Part shown: positions 16,082 to 24,958 of the stretch, one piece after another
Numbering within the stretch: the stretch's first letter is position 1
Layout of the letters: the number at the start of each line of letters is the position of its first letter
Assembly (NCBI GenBank): GCA_017623955.1
Contig: JAGAOA010000246.1
Coordinates: forward strand, 1 to 25,341
Length of the DNA: 25,341 nt
Origin: Opitutales bacterium
GTDB taxonomy: Bacteria; Verrucomicrobiota; Verrucomicrobiae; Opitutales; CAG-312
Direction of reading: 5' to 3'
Program-made: the position numbers and the translations under genes
Notes under the pieces: generated by a model
Database searches by the model: none
Seen by the model: the letters and a program-made list of their open reading frames with translations, nothing else
What the model was told of the DNA's origin: nothing

Positions 16082-17497
16082 ATGAAAAGACGTTCATTTT
16101 TAAGTAGTGCTATGATGTTATCTACTGTTCCTATGTTCGTAAGTTCGGCTTGGGCGAAGACTGGAAAAGTTCAGAAGCTAAAATTGCCAAAAGATACAAT
16201 GTTTCCAAGAGTGTTTAAAGCAAATGAAAAAGCTTTGATAAAAATTGAGCTTGCAAACAAAGAGTATCTAAGCAAGCCATTAGAAGTAAAATGTATTCGT
16301 TCTGATGGTTTTTTGTGTACAGGCAAACGTGCTGAATATCGTGCTTATGATTCTTTGGAATTTTCTATAAAAGATGGTGCAATATACATCAATCATCTTT
16401 TTAAAGGGCAACAGTCGCATTTGTTTATAGTTTGCCCTAAGGGAGCTACACAACCAAAAGATTTTATTGCGAGATTTATGGCATATTCTCTTTCGCCAGA
16501 GATGTTTGCGTTGAAGGCGGTTAAGGGCGAATTTCATTTGCATAGTACAATTTCAGATGGCAAGGCTAGCGAAGCTGATATGCTAGTTGAATGCATGAAA
16601 TGTGGTTATGATTTTGCTGCTATGAGCGATCACAAGGTTATGTGTGATTGGTTTGGTCGCCCTAAGGGACATAAGACGCTTGTAGAATATGGATATCAAC
16701 AAATATCGTACGATACTTTGAAAAAATTAAAATCTTCTATGCGAGTATTTGAGGCGGAGGAGGTTCATTTAAATCACTATGTACATTTTCACAATTTTGG
16801 AGGCTCGCGTGGAGTTGTTCAGTGGGCTTATGAAAATCCAGTTGAATACAAGAATGAATTGCAAAAACGTATTTCAAAGTTGGCTGGCAAATATAAATCG
16901 CAAGATACGCTCGAGCAGATGGCAATTGCCGATTTAGTTTTTGATAAGGTTAAAGATTATGGTGGTATATCTATTTTTAATCATCCTACTTGGAATATTG
17001 CAGGACACTTAGGGATGACTGATGAGGTTATGCAAGAATTGATGTTATCTGAAAAATGTGATGCTATTGAAGTTGCAAATTCAAATTATAAAGAGAATGT
17101 TCAAGCGTATGCTGCTGTTCAAAAATATGCAATAATGCAAGGTAAGCAACCTCGTTTGGTTGGCAATTCAGATGCACATAGAACAGATAAAGTAGGCTCT
17201 AGTTACACTATTGCTTTTGTAGAAGATATTTCCATTCCATCAATCAAGAAAGCTATTAGACAAAATAAATCTTTAGGGGTAGATGCTAATAATAAAATTC
17301 CAATGATTATGGGAGATTATGATTTAGTTAAATATGCATATTTCCTGGAAGAAGAATATTTCCCTGTTATAAAAGAAATTCGAGCTAAAGAAGCTGATAC
17401 TTTAAAAGATGTTTTTAGCTCAAATAGTGGTTTTGAAAAATTTGCAGAATATAAAAAGCAAATTGCAGACTTTAATAGTCTATTTTTTGCGAAGTAA
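16082..17497 (+). CDS. secreted PHP-domain metal-dependent hydrolase
   Basis: The 471-residue protein begins MKRRSFLSSAMMLSTVPMF, with an RR-S-F-L twin-arginine-like motif, a hydrophobic stretch and AWA before the likely cleavage near residue 25, so it is probably exported folded by Tat. After a beta-rich segment of about 120 residues comes a PHP domain with all expected metal ligands: His152 and His154 (EFHLHSTISDG), Asp183-His184 (MSDHK), Glu226/227, His301 (NHPTW), and Asp364/His366 (GNSDAH). PHP enzymes cleave phosphoester bonds with two or three metal ions. The substrate is unknown. It forms an operon with the muramidase-like gene 9 bases upstream, which hints at sugar-phosphate or wall-fragment processing, but the evidence is only proximity. 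Confidence 0.88.
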   Translation: MKRRSFLSSAMMLSTVPMFVSSAWAKTGKVQKLKLPKDTMFPRVFKANEKALIKIELANKEYLSKPLEVKCIRSDGFLCTGKRAEYRAYDSLEFSIKDGAIYINHLFKGQQSHLFIVCPKGATQPKDFIARFMAYSLSPEMFALKAVKGEFHLHSTISDGKASEADMLVECMKCGYDFAAMSDHKVMCDWFGRPKGHKTLVEYGYQQISYDTLKKLKSSMRVFEAEEVHLNHYVHFHNFGGSRGVVQWAYENPVEYKNELQKRISKLAGKYKSQDTLEQMAIADLVFDKVKDYGGISIFNHPTWNIAGHLGMTDEVMQELMLSEKCDAIEVANSNYKENVQAYAAVQKYAIMQGKQPRLVGNSDAHRTDKVGSSYTIAFVEDISIPSIKKAIRQNKSLGVDANNKIPMIMGDYDLVKYAYFLEEEYFPVIKEIRAKEADTLKDVFSSNSGFEKFAEYKKQIADFNSLFFAK

Positions 17498-17521
17498 AAA
17501 TTTTTCAAATTAAGAATAAAA

Positions 17522-17546
17522 AAGAGCATTCAATTTGAATGCTCTT
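17522..17546. terminator. bidirectional terminator between the PHP gene and fumarase
   Basis: A perfect 11-bp stem pairs AAGAGCATTCA (17522-17532) with TGAATGCTCTT (17536-17546) around ATT. It has an A-run before and a T-run after, between convergent stops at 17497 and 17569. Confidence 0.92.
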
Positions 17547-17568
17547 CTTGTTTTTTATACTGTATAAA

Positions 17569-19188
17569 TTAGAGTTGCTTGAAGAAGTCGTTGCCTTTGT
17601 CATCAACAAGTATAAATGCTGGGAAGTCGACGACATCAATTTTCCAAATAGCTTCCATTCCTAATTCTGGATATTCAAGCAATTCAACTTTCTTGATATT
17701 TTCCTTTGCCAAGAGAGCGGCAGGTCCACCAATCGAGCCGAGATAGAATCCGCCATGCTTTTTACATGCATCAGTTACGGCTTGCGAACGGTTGCCCTTT
17801 GCAATCATAACCATACTACCGCCATTAGACTGGAATAAATCAACATAAGAGTCCATTCTGCCCGCTGTTGTTGGTCCAAATGAGCCAGATGGCATTCCTT
17901 CAGGAGTCTTTGCTGGTCCAGCATAGTAGATTGGATGATTTTTGATATATTCAGGCAATCCCTCTCCTTTGTCTAGGCGTTCCTTGAGCTTTGCGTGTGC
18001 TATATCTCTACCTACAATAATTGTACCTGTGAGCTTAAGGCGTGTCTTAACTGGGTATTTTGTAAGTTCTGCCAAAATTTCAGGCATAGGTTTGTTGAGG
18101 TCGATTGCTACTGCTCCATCAGCTGTGTTTACATTGCGATATTCAGCTGGAATATATTTGCCTGGATCGAATTCTAATTGTTCAAGCCAAATACCATTTT
18201 CATTAATTTTAGCTTTCATATTTCTATCGGCGGAACATGAAACTCCTAAGCCGATTGGGCAACTAGCTCCATGACGTGGCATACGGATAATGCGAACGTC
18301 TAGTGCAAAATTTGTACCACCAAATTGAGCTCCAATACCAAGTTTACGTGCTTCTTCTAAAATGCGTTTTTCAAGCTCTACATCTCTGAATGCGTGTCCC
18401 AATTTATTTCCCTTAGTTGGGAGATTATCAAGATATTTCGTAGATGCAAGTTTTACATTTTTCAAACAAGCTTCTGCACTTGTTCCTCCAATTACCCATG
18501 CAATATGATATGGCGGACATGCTGCTGTTCCCAAACTCTTCATTTTCTCAATCATAAATGGAATTAGGCGTTCAGGTGTAAGTATTGCTTTTGTTTCTTG
18601 GTATAGGTATGTTTTATTTGCTGAACCACCGCCTTTAGCTACGAAGAGGAATTCGTATTTATCGGTATCGGTAGAGTAAATATCGATTTGTGCAGGTAAA
18701 TTACAACCAGTGTTTACTTCGTCCCACATTGTAAGTGGCGCATTTTGCGAGTAGCGAAGATTTTCTTGAGTATAGCAGTCGTAAACGCCTTTAGAGAGAT
18801 ATTCTTCATCGCAACAGTCTGTCCAAACACGTTGACCTTTCTTTGCAACGATAGTTGCCGTTCCTGTGTCTTGGCAGAATGGGAGCTTACCCATTGATGC
18901 AACTTCTGCATTGCGGAGCATTGTTAATGCAACGCTCTTGTCATTATCGCTTGCTTCTGGATCTTTTAAAATTTTGGCAACCAGTTCTAAGTGTGCTGGA
19001 CGTAAAAAGAAAGATACATCGCGCATGGCATTGCGTGCCAAAAGTGCCAAGCCTTCTGGTTGAACTTTCAAGATTTTCTTGCCTTCAAATTCGGCAGTTG
19101 AAACATATTCTTTTGTCAAAAGACGATATTTTGTTGTTTCATCCTTTGCCATTGGGAACATTTTTTGATATTCAAATGGAGGTGTCAT
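17569..19188 (-). CDS. fumA: fumarate hydratase, class I (iron-sulfur)
   Basis: Class I fumarase interconverts fumarate and malate with an oxygen-sensitive [4Fe-4S] cluster. The 539-residue protein is the single-chain form like E. coli FumA/FumB (about 548 residues). The three cluster cysteines fall at Cys105 (PFCQDTGTA), Cys224 (AACPPYH) and Cys318 (GVSCSADRN), the same numbers as I recall for E. coli FumA. Other blocks match too: [34 protein letters not shown], and [31 protein letters not shown] in the C-terminal half. The class and the oxygen-sensitive cluster suit an anaerobic or microaerobic life. It is a single gene, divergent from the acyl-ACP synthetase. Codon choice looks richer in G and C than in the ABC operon, as expected for high expression. 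Confidence 0.96.
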   Translation of the reverse strand: MTPPFEYQKMFPMAKDETTKYRLLTKEYVSTAEFEGKKILKVQPEGLALLARNAMRDVSFFLRPAHLELVAKILKDPEASDNDKSVALTMLRNAEVASMGKLPFCQDTGTATIVAKKGQRVWTDCCDEEYLSKGVYDCYTQENLRYSQNAPLTMWDEVNTGCNLPAQIDIYSTDTDKYEFLFVAKGGGSANKTYLYQETKAILTPERLIPFMIEKMKSLGTAACPPYHIAWVIGGTSAEACLKNVKLASTKYLDNLPTKGNKLGHAFRDVELEKRILEEARKLGIGAQFGGTNFALDVRIIRMPRHGASCPIGLGVSCSADRNMKAKINENGIWLEQLEFDPGKYIPAEYRNVNTADGAVAIDLNKPMPEILAELTKYPVKTRLKLTGTIIVGRDIAHAKLKERLDKGEGLPEYIKNHPIYYAGPAKTPEGMPSGSFGPTTAGRMDSYVDLFQSNGGSMVMIAKGNRSQAVTDACKKHGGFYLGSIGGPAALLAKENIKKVELLEYPELGMEAIWKIDVVDFPAFILVDDKGNDFFKQL

Positions 19189-19276
19189 AGTTGTTTCTTT
19201 TGTTATTGTTTTTAGTGAAATTTGCAGTGTATTATTTGCACTAGTAAAAAATAGACAAGCTTTATACTCAAAAAAA

Positions 19277-19307
19277 TTGACAAAATCAATATTTTATAGA
19301 CTATATT
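19277..19307 (+). promoter_or_regulatory. probable promoter of the acyl-ACP synthetase operon
   Basis: A perfect -35 box TTGACA (19277-19282) is followed after 19 bases by TATATT (19302-19307), somewhat longer spacing than the ideal 17. Transcription would start near 19314, about 38 bases before the chosen ATG at 19352, which fits a normal leader with a ribosome site. Confidence 0.55.
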
Positions 19308-19351
19308 TCTGCGATGAGTTCATTATGCGAATTCAGTTGGGAAGTAAAATT

Positions 19352-21010
19352 ATGAAAGTTATTGATTCGAAAATTATAGATAGTCATTATGAAGAGTTCG
19401 CAAAGGTTCCAGAACTCGATTACAATTTAGCATATGCTACTGTATTAGGATTGTCGAAAGACACTTCTAAAGAACATATATACGATTATTCGTTACGTCG
19501 GAAAATAAATCGTGGAACAACTCTTGCAGTTGCTTTAGCTTTAAAAGAATACATACAAAAAACATTCCCGAATGAAAAACGAATTGGTGTAGGATTGCCA
19601 TCATGCTTTCCTGGTGTAGTTGTAAATTTGGCAATTCAAATGGCTGGAAAATCTAGTGTGAATGTAAATTTTACAATGGGTTCAGAAGCCGCTAAGGCTG
19701 CTTTGAAAAAAGTTGGTCTAAAATGTATAATAGGCTCAAACAAAGTTCGTGAGAAAGTAGCGGCACACATGCCAGATTATCCATGGACTGATAATTTTCA
19801 AGATATTGGGGAAATCTTAAAGAAGTTGGGGAAGAAGGCTATTCTTCCAAAACTATTGATGGTAAAAACTCTTCCAGCAAAAGCTTTAGTAAAATACTAT
19901 AAAATACCAACGAAGGGTGGCGATAAAGAAGCATCGATTATCTTTACAAGTGGATCAGAAGGAACTCCCAAGGCAGCAGTTTTGACACATAGAAATTTAG
20001 TTTCAAATTCGCATCAATGCATTCAGACTGGCGTATTGTCTTTAGATGATACTCTTCTTGCTAATCTACCACTTTTCCACAGCTTTGGTCAAACTATTCA
20101 AGTTTGGTTTACTTCTATCTTTGGTGTAAAACAAGTTGATGTGCAAAGTCCTCTGGAAGTTCAAGCTAACCTAAAAGCTATTCGCGAGGGCGAGGTTACT
20201 ATAATGATTAGTACTCCGACTTTCCTTCGAGGCTACTACAAAAAGGCGACAAATGCAGATTTCCCTAAGCTCACTAAGGTTATTGCAGGTGCAGAGAAAA
20301 CTCCAGAAGGATTTGATGAGGCTTGGGATGCAAAATTCCCAACAGCTAAATATCTTGAGGGTTATGGACTGACGGAATCTTCTCCAGTAGTTGGAGTGAA
20401 TTTGCCTAAAAATTTGAAACGTGGTGAATTTTGCGAACAGCAAAGTATGTTAAAACAACGTTCTATCGGCGAAATGTTTTGCGGTATGCAAGCAGCTGTT
20501 GCAAATCCTGATACAATGGAATTATTGCCATTGGGTGAGACTGGCTTGTTATTCTTAAAAGGTCCAAATGTATTTGCTGGTTATCTAAATCAACCCGAAG
20601 AAAACGAAAAACGTTTTGTGAATGGCTGGTTGAATACAGGTGATTTGGCAATGCTTGATGAAGATGGTTTCATATTTATCAAGGGCAGAATTTCAAGATT
20701 TTCAAAAATTGGTGGAGAAATGGTTCCACACAATACAGTAGAAGAAGCCGTTATAAAAGCGTTAAATGTTGAACATTCAGACAAACATGTTATAGCCATC
20801 GGTTCTCGTCCAGATGAATCTAAGGGAGAAGCGTTGGTTATGCTTTCTACTATCGATATTAATGTATCGGATTTACGCAAAAAATTAACAGATGCAGGTT
20901 TGCCAAATCTATGGATTCCAAAGGTAGTTGTTAAAATTGATGAAATTCCAATATTGGGTAGCGGAAAATTGGACTTAGGTAAAATTCAAAAAATTTGTAA
21001 ATTTAGTTGA
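19352..21010 (+). CDS. acyl-ACP synthetase / long-chain acyl ligase, Aas-like AMP-binding enzyme
   Basis: The enzyme activates a fatty acid with ATP and passes it to ACP or CoA. The 552-residue protein has the AMP-binding signature TSGSEGTPKAAVLTH at 199-213, GYGLTE at 337-342, TGD at 429-431, GRISRFSKIGGEMVPH at 445-460 and the catalytic Lys539 in LGSGKLDL. The SRFSKIGGEMVPH and LGSGKLDL blocks, plus the early VNVNFTMGSEA, are like the ligase half of Aas (acyl-ACP synthetase/2-acyl-GPE acyltransferase); the PlsC acyltransferase and transporter domains of the full Aas are absent. I chose the ATG at 19352 because GGGAAG stands 8 bases before it and the earlier TTG at 19277 lies inside a -35 box. 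A lysophospholipid or fatty acid salvage role is inferred, supported by the phosphodiesterase gene next to it. Confidence 0.92.
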   Translation: MKVIDSKIIDSHYEEFAKVPELDYNLAYATVLGLSKDTSKEHIYDYSLRRKINRGTTLAVALALKEYIQKTFPNEKRIGVGLPSCFPGVVVNLAIQMAGKSSVNVNFTMGSEAAKAALKKVGLKCIIGSNKVREKVAAHMPDYPWTDNFQDIGEILKKLGKKAILPKLLMVKTLPAKALVKYYKIPTKGGDKEASIIFTSGSEGTPKAAVLTHRNLVSNSHQCIQTGVLSLDDTLLANLPLFHSFGQTIQVWFTSIFGVKQVDVQSPLEVQANLKAIREGEVTIMISTPTFLRGYYKKATNADFPKLTKVIAGAEKTPEGFDEAWDAKFPTAKYLEGYGLTESSPVVGVNLPKNLKRGEFCEQQSMLKQRSIGEMFCGMQAAVANPDTMELLPLGETGLLFLKGPNVFAGYLNQPEENEKRFVNGWLNTGDLAMLDEDGFIFIKGRISRFSKIGGEMVPHNTVEEAVIKALNVEHSDKHVIAIGSRPDESKGEALVMLSTIDINVSDLRKKLTDAGLPNLWIPKVVVKIDEIPILGSGKLDLGKIQKICKFS

Positions 21011-21018
21011 AAAATATT

Positions 21019-21831
21019 ATGAAAAAATTTGTTGCATTAAATTTGATTTTATTTGCATCAATGCTTTTAAGCTATGGAGTAGATATTGTTGCTCATCGTG
21101 GCGATAATCAGTTTGCTCCGATGAATACAGTAGAGGCAGCTAAACATGCTTGGTTTAACGGAATTAAGTATGTGGAGTCTGACTTCTACGAAACAGATGA
21201 TAAAACTATCGTTGGAGCTCATTGCAATAGTACAATTCGTATGCTTTCTGGCGACAATTCGTTAGATATAAAAAATCTTACAGAACAAAAATGCAAAGAT
21301 ATAAATTTAGCAAAACATCCTCGCGAGCAAGCAAAGGGATATAAATTTGTAAAATTGCCAACGTTAGACGAGTTTTTATGGGCAATGCCACCCAATGCCG
21401 TGTTGGTGTTTGAAGTAAAAAACTTTTCAGATACTTATGCCGATAATGTAGAAAAAGCCTTTAAACGCACTAATACAAAACTAAATCAAATTATATTTAT
21501 CTCTTTTCGAGAAGATGCATGCAAGGAACTTAAAAAGAAGTTCCCACAATGCAAAGTTTATTATTTGTTAGGTGGTGGTAAAGTTTGCAAAGGTGCAGAT
21601 TGGGCTATTGCAAAATGTAAAGAACTCGGAGTTGATGGTGTAGATGTTGTTTACAAAATTAATAAAAAAGGCGAACTTGTAAGTGCTGAATATGCAAAGC
21701 AAATAAAAAAAGCAGGGCTAGGTTTTTGGGTTTGGACTGTCAATAGTAAGAAAGACTTTTTGTATTGCAAAAAAATAGGTGCTGAGGCAATTACTACTGA
21801 CTTTGCTTCAGGATTTAAATCATTGCAATAA
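21019..21831 (+). CDS. secreted glycerophosphodiester phosphodiesterase family protein
   Basis: GDPD enzymes split glycerophosphodiesters, left after lipid deacylation, into glycerol 3-phosphate and an alcohol. The 270-residue protein has a signal peptide (MKKFVALNLILFASMLLSYG) and a compact GDPD barrel. His26-Arg27 (AHRG), Glu53 and Asp55 (VESDFYET), His68 (VGAHC) and Glu132 (FEVK) keep the catalytic and metal-binding set. The usual PENT after the first motif is PMNT, and the usual HD is HC; both are mild deviations. The ATG at 21019 starts right at the signal peptide; a TTG at 21007 would overlap the synthetase stop by TTGA and is possible. The pairing with an Aas-like ligase suggests a small phospholipid degradation and re-use operon. 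Confidence 0.88.
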   Translation: MKKFVALNLILFASMLLSYGVDIVAHRGDNQFAPMNTVEAAKHAWFNGIKYVESDFYETDDKTIVGAHCNSTIRMLSGDNSLDIKNLTEQKCKDINLAKHPREQAKGYKFVKLPTLDEFLWAMPPNAVLVFEVKNFSDTYADNVEKAFKRTNTKLNQIIFISFREDACKELKKKFPQCKVYYLLGGGKVCKGADWAIAKCKELGVDGVDVVYKINKKGELVSAEYAKQIKKAGLGFWVWTVNSKKDFLYCKKIGAEAITTDFASGFKSLQ

Positions 21832-21907
21832 CAGTTCGTTTAATTGACATTAGAAAAACCTTTAATTATTCAAAAAGTTTTTTAAATATTTAAAATTATA
21901 GAAAATT

Positions 21908-21938
21908 AAGGCTGTCGTTTGACGGCCTTTGTTTTTTT
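21908..21938 (+). terminator. intrinsic terminator after the GDPD gene
   Basis: AAGGCTGTC (21908-21916) pairs with GACGGCCTT (21921-21929), with one G-T pair, around the loop GTTT, followed by TGTTTTTTT. It closes the synthetase-GDPD operon and lies about 120 bases before the next gene. Confidence 0.9.
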
Positions 21939-22051
21939 ATTTTAAGGTGTATCTTTTCTTACTACTTATCGCATTCATATCTGATATATATAATAACAAA
22001 CATATTTATAAATATATTGACCATAATAATATGAAATATACAATTTCTATT

Positions 22052-24103
22052 ATGAAAATGATAAAGTGTTTCCTATTCCTTTTTGTGTCACTACCTTTTA
22101 ATTATCTATTGGCAAACAATGTCAATATATCGAAAGGCGAAGATAATCTCGAAATTCTCAATATGGTTATGCTCTTTGACGAACACGTTGAAGAACAAGC
22201 TAAAGATTTGGTTGAGATGTCGAAAAACAAAGTCGCCGATGTTCATATGGTGTCGTTCTTTTTGGTTCCCGAAGGTAATCCACCAATAGATAAACTTTCT
22301 TTGTATGAAAATAAATTCATGCGTTTAAAAAAGGCAATAGGTAATGCCGATTGTAAAGTTGGTATTATATTTCAAGCAACATTAGGGCATGGGTTTGATT
22401 TAGAAGTTCAAAATCCATATCAAAAATTGGTGTCACGCGATGATACAAAATGGGAGAAAAATTCAACAAAAAATATTGCGTGTCCACTCGATAAAAATTT
22501 TCAAAAATATATTTTAAATTGCGTTGAGCGTGTTGCAAAACTCAGACCAGCGTTACTTATGGTTGATGATGATTTTCGCTTGATGGGCGGAAGAAATGCG
22601 TGTTTGTGTCCATTGCATTTGGCAAAACTAAAACAAGACTTTGGATATGATTTAACTCGAGATCAATTAAAAAAACATTTAGCAGGAAATTCAGATTTAG
22701 ACAAAAAAATATCCGATGCTGCGTGGAAAACAAATGAAGCATCGTTAATAGAATTAGCAAAACAGTTTAGAAAAACCATCGATAAAATCGATCCGTATTT
22801 ACACTGCGAAATGTGTGGTTCGCCTAAAGATATGTATTATGATGGCAAGATTGCTAGGATTCTTGCAGGAAAGGGTAAGCCTTCAACTTTACGTATAGGA
22901 AATGCTCGTTACAATACTCCGCAAACACGCGATTTATTTAATACATCTCGCAAACTTGTAATTCAAAAAGCGATTGCTAATCCCGATAGAATTTATGCGG
23001 AGATAGATACATATCCACGTAATCGCTATTTTACAAGTGCTAGAGCTCTTCATACTGGATTGATTGTATCGATGCTTGAAGGTGCTTCGGGGGCTAAATA
23101 TTGGCCAAATAGATTTGTTGAGTATGAACCAAAAAGTAGTGTGGCGTACAAAAAAATTCTATCAGAAAATCGTCCGCTTTACGCCGAGTTGTATAAAGCA
23201 CTAAAGAATGCAACTCACAAAGGCGTTGCAGATATAATTGTTCCTAAATATACAACTTTGCGATACAATGATACCATATTATTGAGTAACGATTACTATT
23301 GGACTCACATAACGGGAGTATTAGGCTTGCCTGTCAAATATTGTCAGTTGAATAAAGTAAATCAGCCAGTATTTCTTCGTGCAAAAACTGCTCAGATGTT
23401 ATCGAACGAACAACTTGAAAAAATCTTGAGCATTGGGGCTGTTGTAGATGGTGGGGCTGTTATGGAAATTCAAAAACGTGGGTTGGGGAAGTTGCTTGGT
23501 GTTAAAGGTTCTGTTTGGAAAAGCGATGTAAAAATTACGCGAGAGCGTCTTACAGAAAAATGCGGTGAATATGCAAATAAATTTATAGAGCCACCAGTGT
23601 CATCTGTGAAGCTTGTATCAACTTCGCCTAAGACTGAAGTTTGGTCGGAGTATGTTCATATCCCATATACGTATGGAGATAAAAAATTATCTCGCATTCT
23701 TGCTCCAGCGTGTACATATTTTGAAAATGAAAAGGGGGGTAGAGTTGTTGTTTTTGCATCTCGCCCACAAGGTGTTAATCATCTTACTGAGTCTAAAAAA
23801 AACCTGTATATTAGGTTACTCAATAGATTGAGCGATATGATTGTGTGGTATGCGGGCGATGCAGAATGTTATTTTAAAACTATCGAACTTAATGATGGAA
23901 AATATTTGATATCACTTACAAATATCGGCTTAGATCCACTTGAAAGTTTTGAGTTGGGTATAAGTAAAAAATTTAGGAAAGTAGAATTCTTGGATAAAGA
24001 TGGGATATGGAAAAATTTAGATGCAGATTTAAAAAATGACAAAATTGTAGTAAAACATCGCGTAGAAACATTTTATCCAATTATAATACGTTGCATTCAA
24101 TAA
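22052..24103 (+). CDS. large secreted protein of unknown function, possibly a glycoside hydrolase
   Basis: From the ATG at 22052 the protein has 683 residues with a signal peptide (MKMIKCFLFLFVSLPFNYLLA, cut near 21). An ATG at 22031 is equally possible; a still earlier TTG lies inside the upstream terminator and is unlikely. No family is recognised with certainty. The order of segments is like a (beta/alpha)8 barrel: LLMVDDDFRL (168-177) with acidic residues at a strand end, a short CLCPLHL (184-190), HCEMCGS (251-257), then YAEIDTYPRNRY (315-326) and HTGLIVSMLEGASGAKYWPNR (334-354), reminiscent of GH42-like and other clan-A glycosidases in which a strand-end Glu is catalytic. A C-terminal beta domain follows (about 590-683). 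Glu317 and Asp172-174 are candidate active residues. The 3' end overlaps the convergent DUF2284 gene by 7 bases. Confidence 0.85.
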   Translation: MKMIKCFLFLFVSLPFNYLLANNVNISKGEDNLEILNMVMLFDEHVEEQAKDLVEMSKNKVADVHMVSFFLVPEGNPPIDKLSLYENKFMRLKKAIGNADCKVGIIFQATLGHGFDLEVQNPYQKLVSRDDTKWEKNSTKNIACPLDKNFQKYILNCVERVAKLRPALLMVDDDFRLMGGRNACLCPLHLAKLKQDFGYDLTRDQLKKHLAGNSDLDKKISDAAWKTNEASLIELAKQFRKTIDKIDPYLHCEMCGSPKDMYYDGKIARILAGKGKPSTLRIGNARYNTPQTRDLFNTSRKLVIQKAIANPDRIYAEIDTYPRNRYFTSARALHTGLIVSMLEGASGAKYWPNRFVEYEPKSSVAYKKILSENRPLYAELYKALKNATHKGVADIIVPKYTTLRYNDTILLSNDYYWTHITGVLGLPVKYCQLNKVNQPVFLRAKTAQMLSNEQLEKILSIGAVVDGGAVMEIQKRGLGKLLGVKGSVWKSDVKITRERLTEKCGEYANKFIEPPVSSVKLVSTSPKTEVWSEYVHIPYTYGDKKLSRILAPACTYFENEKGGRVVVFASRPQGVNHLTESKKNLYIRLLNRLSDMIVWYAGDAECYFKTIELNDGKYLISLTNIGLDPLESFELGISKKFRKVEFLDKDGIWKNLDADLKNDKIVVKHRVETFYPIIIRCIQ

Positions 24104-24732
24104 TAACACTTTATATCATTTGATAAATAGTTCTTTATTTCTTTAGAAATATCAAAATCTGAGCAAATACAATAGACAAGTGTGAAGTACTCTGGTTGAA
24201 TATCTGTTTGCCAGAGTATTTTTGTGTCGAGAATTTCTTCTGAAATTTTTGTGACATCGTATCCAAATGCTTCAAGTGAGTAACGCATTTTATTTTTTCT
24301 AACACATGGAAGTTTTTTCAACTTTGGACAATTATCAGCAAAATTACAAATACACGAACCAGCAAGGAGCAATGTTGAGTTTAAATTTAAAGCTTCAAGT
24401 TTGTAAAATAGTTCATCTAAAAAAACACGTGCTTCATCTATAATTTTCTTTGGAATATTATTTTTTTTGGTGGGTTTTATTTTTATAGAGACTAAATTTG
24501 CATTTTTTTTTGATGTAATTATGGTATCGTTTTCAGTTATAAAAGGAGGGCATGCCCAACGTTTGTTATATGCTGGACAATTTCCACACATAACCTTCTT
24601 TAGCTTGTATTTATAAAGCGTTTCAGTTGATGTAGCTTTTACTGATATGCCAATAATTTTTGAAAAATTCATCTGGAACATTGCAGTTTTTCTAGTGTCA
24701 AGAGATATTGTTGCAAATGGGCGAAAAGTCAA
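24097..24732 (-). CDS. DUF2284 cysteine-rich, predicted metal-binding protein
   Basis: The 211-residue protein carries the DUF2284 cysteine layout: Cys49 and Cys52 (MCGNCPAYNKRWACPP, with Cys61), then AGSCICN (Cys127, Cys129), Cys135 and Cys143 (LPCVRKNKMRYSLEAFGYDV). In this family the cysteines resemble iron-sulfur sites, and the S-x-EA-x-G-x-DV block is strongly kept. The function is unknown; a role in metal or cobalamin-linked chemistry has been suggested for relatives in anaerobes only by context. The first ATG is at 24732; later ones at 24681 and 24672 (MFQ, MNF) are possible and would remove an N-terminal tail of about 17-20 residues. The last 7 bases overlap the 3' end of the convergent gene, with no terminator visible between them. 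Confidence 0.87.
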   Translation of the reverse strand: MTFRPFATISLDTRKTAMFQMNFSKIIGISVKATSTETLYKYKLKKVMCGNCPAYNKRWACPPFITENDTIITSKKNANLVSIKIKPTKKNNIPKKIIDEARVFLDELFYKLEALNLNSTLLLAGSCICNFADNCPKLKKLPCVRKNKMRYSLEAFGYDVTKISEEILDTKILWQTDIQPEYFTLVYCICSDFDISKEIKNYLSNDIKCYY

Positions 24733-24757
24733 TAATGCAAAAATATAAAAAAAATAG

Positions 24758-24786
24758 TTGACGAACTTAGAATACTAGTGCATATT
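24758..24786 (+). promoter_or_regulatory. promoter of the tRNA-Thr/tuf transcript
   Basis: TTGACG (24758-24763) and CATATT (24781-24786) are spaced by exactly 17 bases and would start RNA near 24793, about 45 bases upstream of the mature tRNA. This is a good match for a stable RNA promoter, though the -10 has 4 of 6 consensus bases. Confidence 0.55.
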
Positions 24787-24808
24787 TACACACTTTAACA
24801 ATAGAAAA

Positions 24809-24824
24809 CGCCAGACAACTGGCG
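24809..24824 (+). promoter_or_regulatory. leader hairpin ahead of tRNA-Thr
   Basis: CGCCAG (24809-24814) and CTGGCG (24819-24824) form a GC-rich 6-bp stem around ACAA, ending 13 bases before the tRNA. No T-run follows, so it is not a terminator; it may guide processing of the primary transcript. Confidence 0.5.
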
Positions 24825-24837
24825 GCTTCTATGTGTC

Positions 24838-24910
24838 GCCTTGGTAGCTCAGTAGGTAGAGCACGTCCTTGGTAAGGACGGGGTCGGCGGTTCAAGTCCG
24901 CTCTGAGGCT
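24838..24910 (+). tRNA. thrT: tRNA-Thr (anticodon GGT)
   Basis: The 73-base sequence folds as a cloverleaf. The acceptor pairs GCCTTGG with CTGAGGC; the D-arm has GCTC/GAGC; the anticodon stem CGTCC/GGACG encloses loop TTGGTAA with anticodon GGT, reading the threonine codons ACC and ACT; the T-arm is GGCGG-TTCAAGT-CCGCT. The discriminator base is T and the 3' CCA is not encoded. It lies 48 bases before tuf, an order also found for thrT-tufB in E. coli. Confidence 0.96.
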
Positions 24911-24958
24911 GCATGTGGGAGTCATCAACTAAACCTAACAATAGAAACCGAAAGAACC

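Noticed and set aside
19277..19351. Earlier TTG start for the acyl-ACP synthetase
   Set aside because: The TTG is the first part of a perfect TTGACA -35 box, and the ATG at 19352 has a good ribosome site.
21929..22051. Earlier TTG start for the large secreted protein
   Set aside because: This start would lie inside the terminator of the previous operon and would place an extra hydrophobic stretch before the signal peptide.
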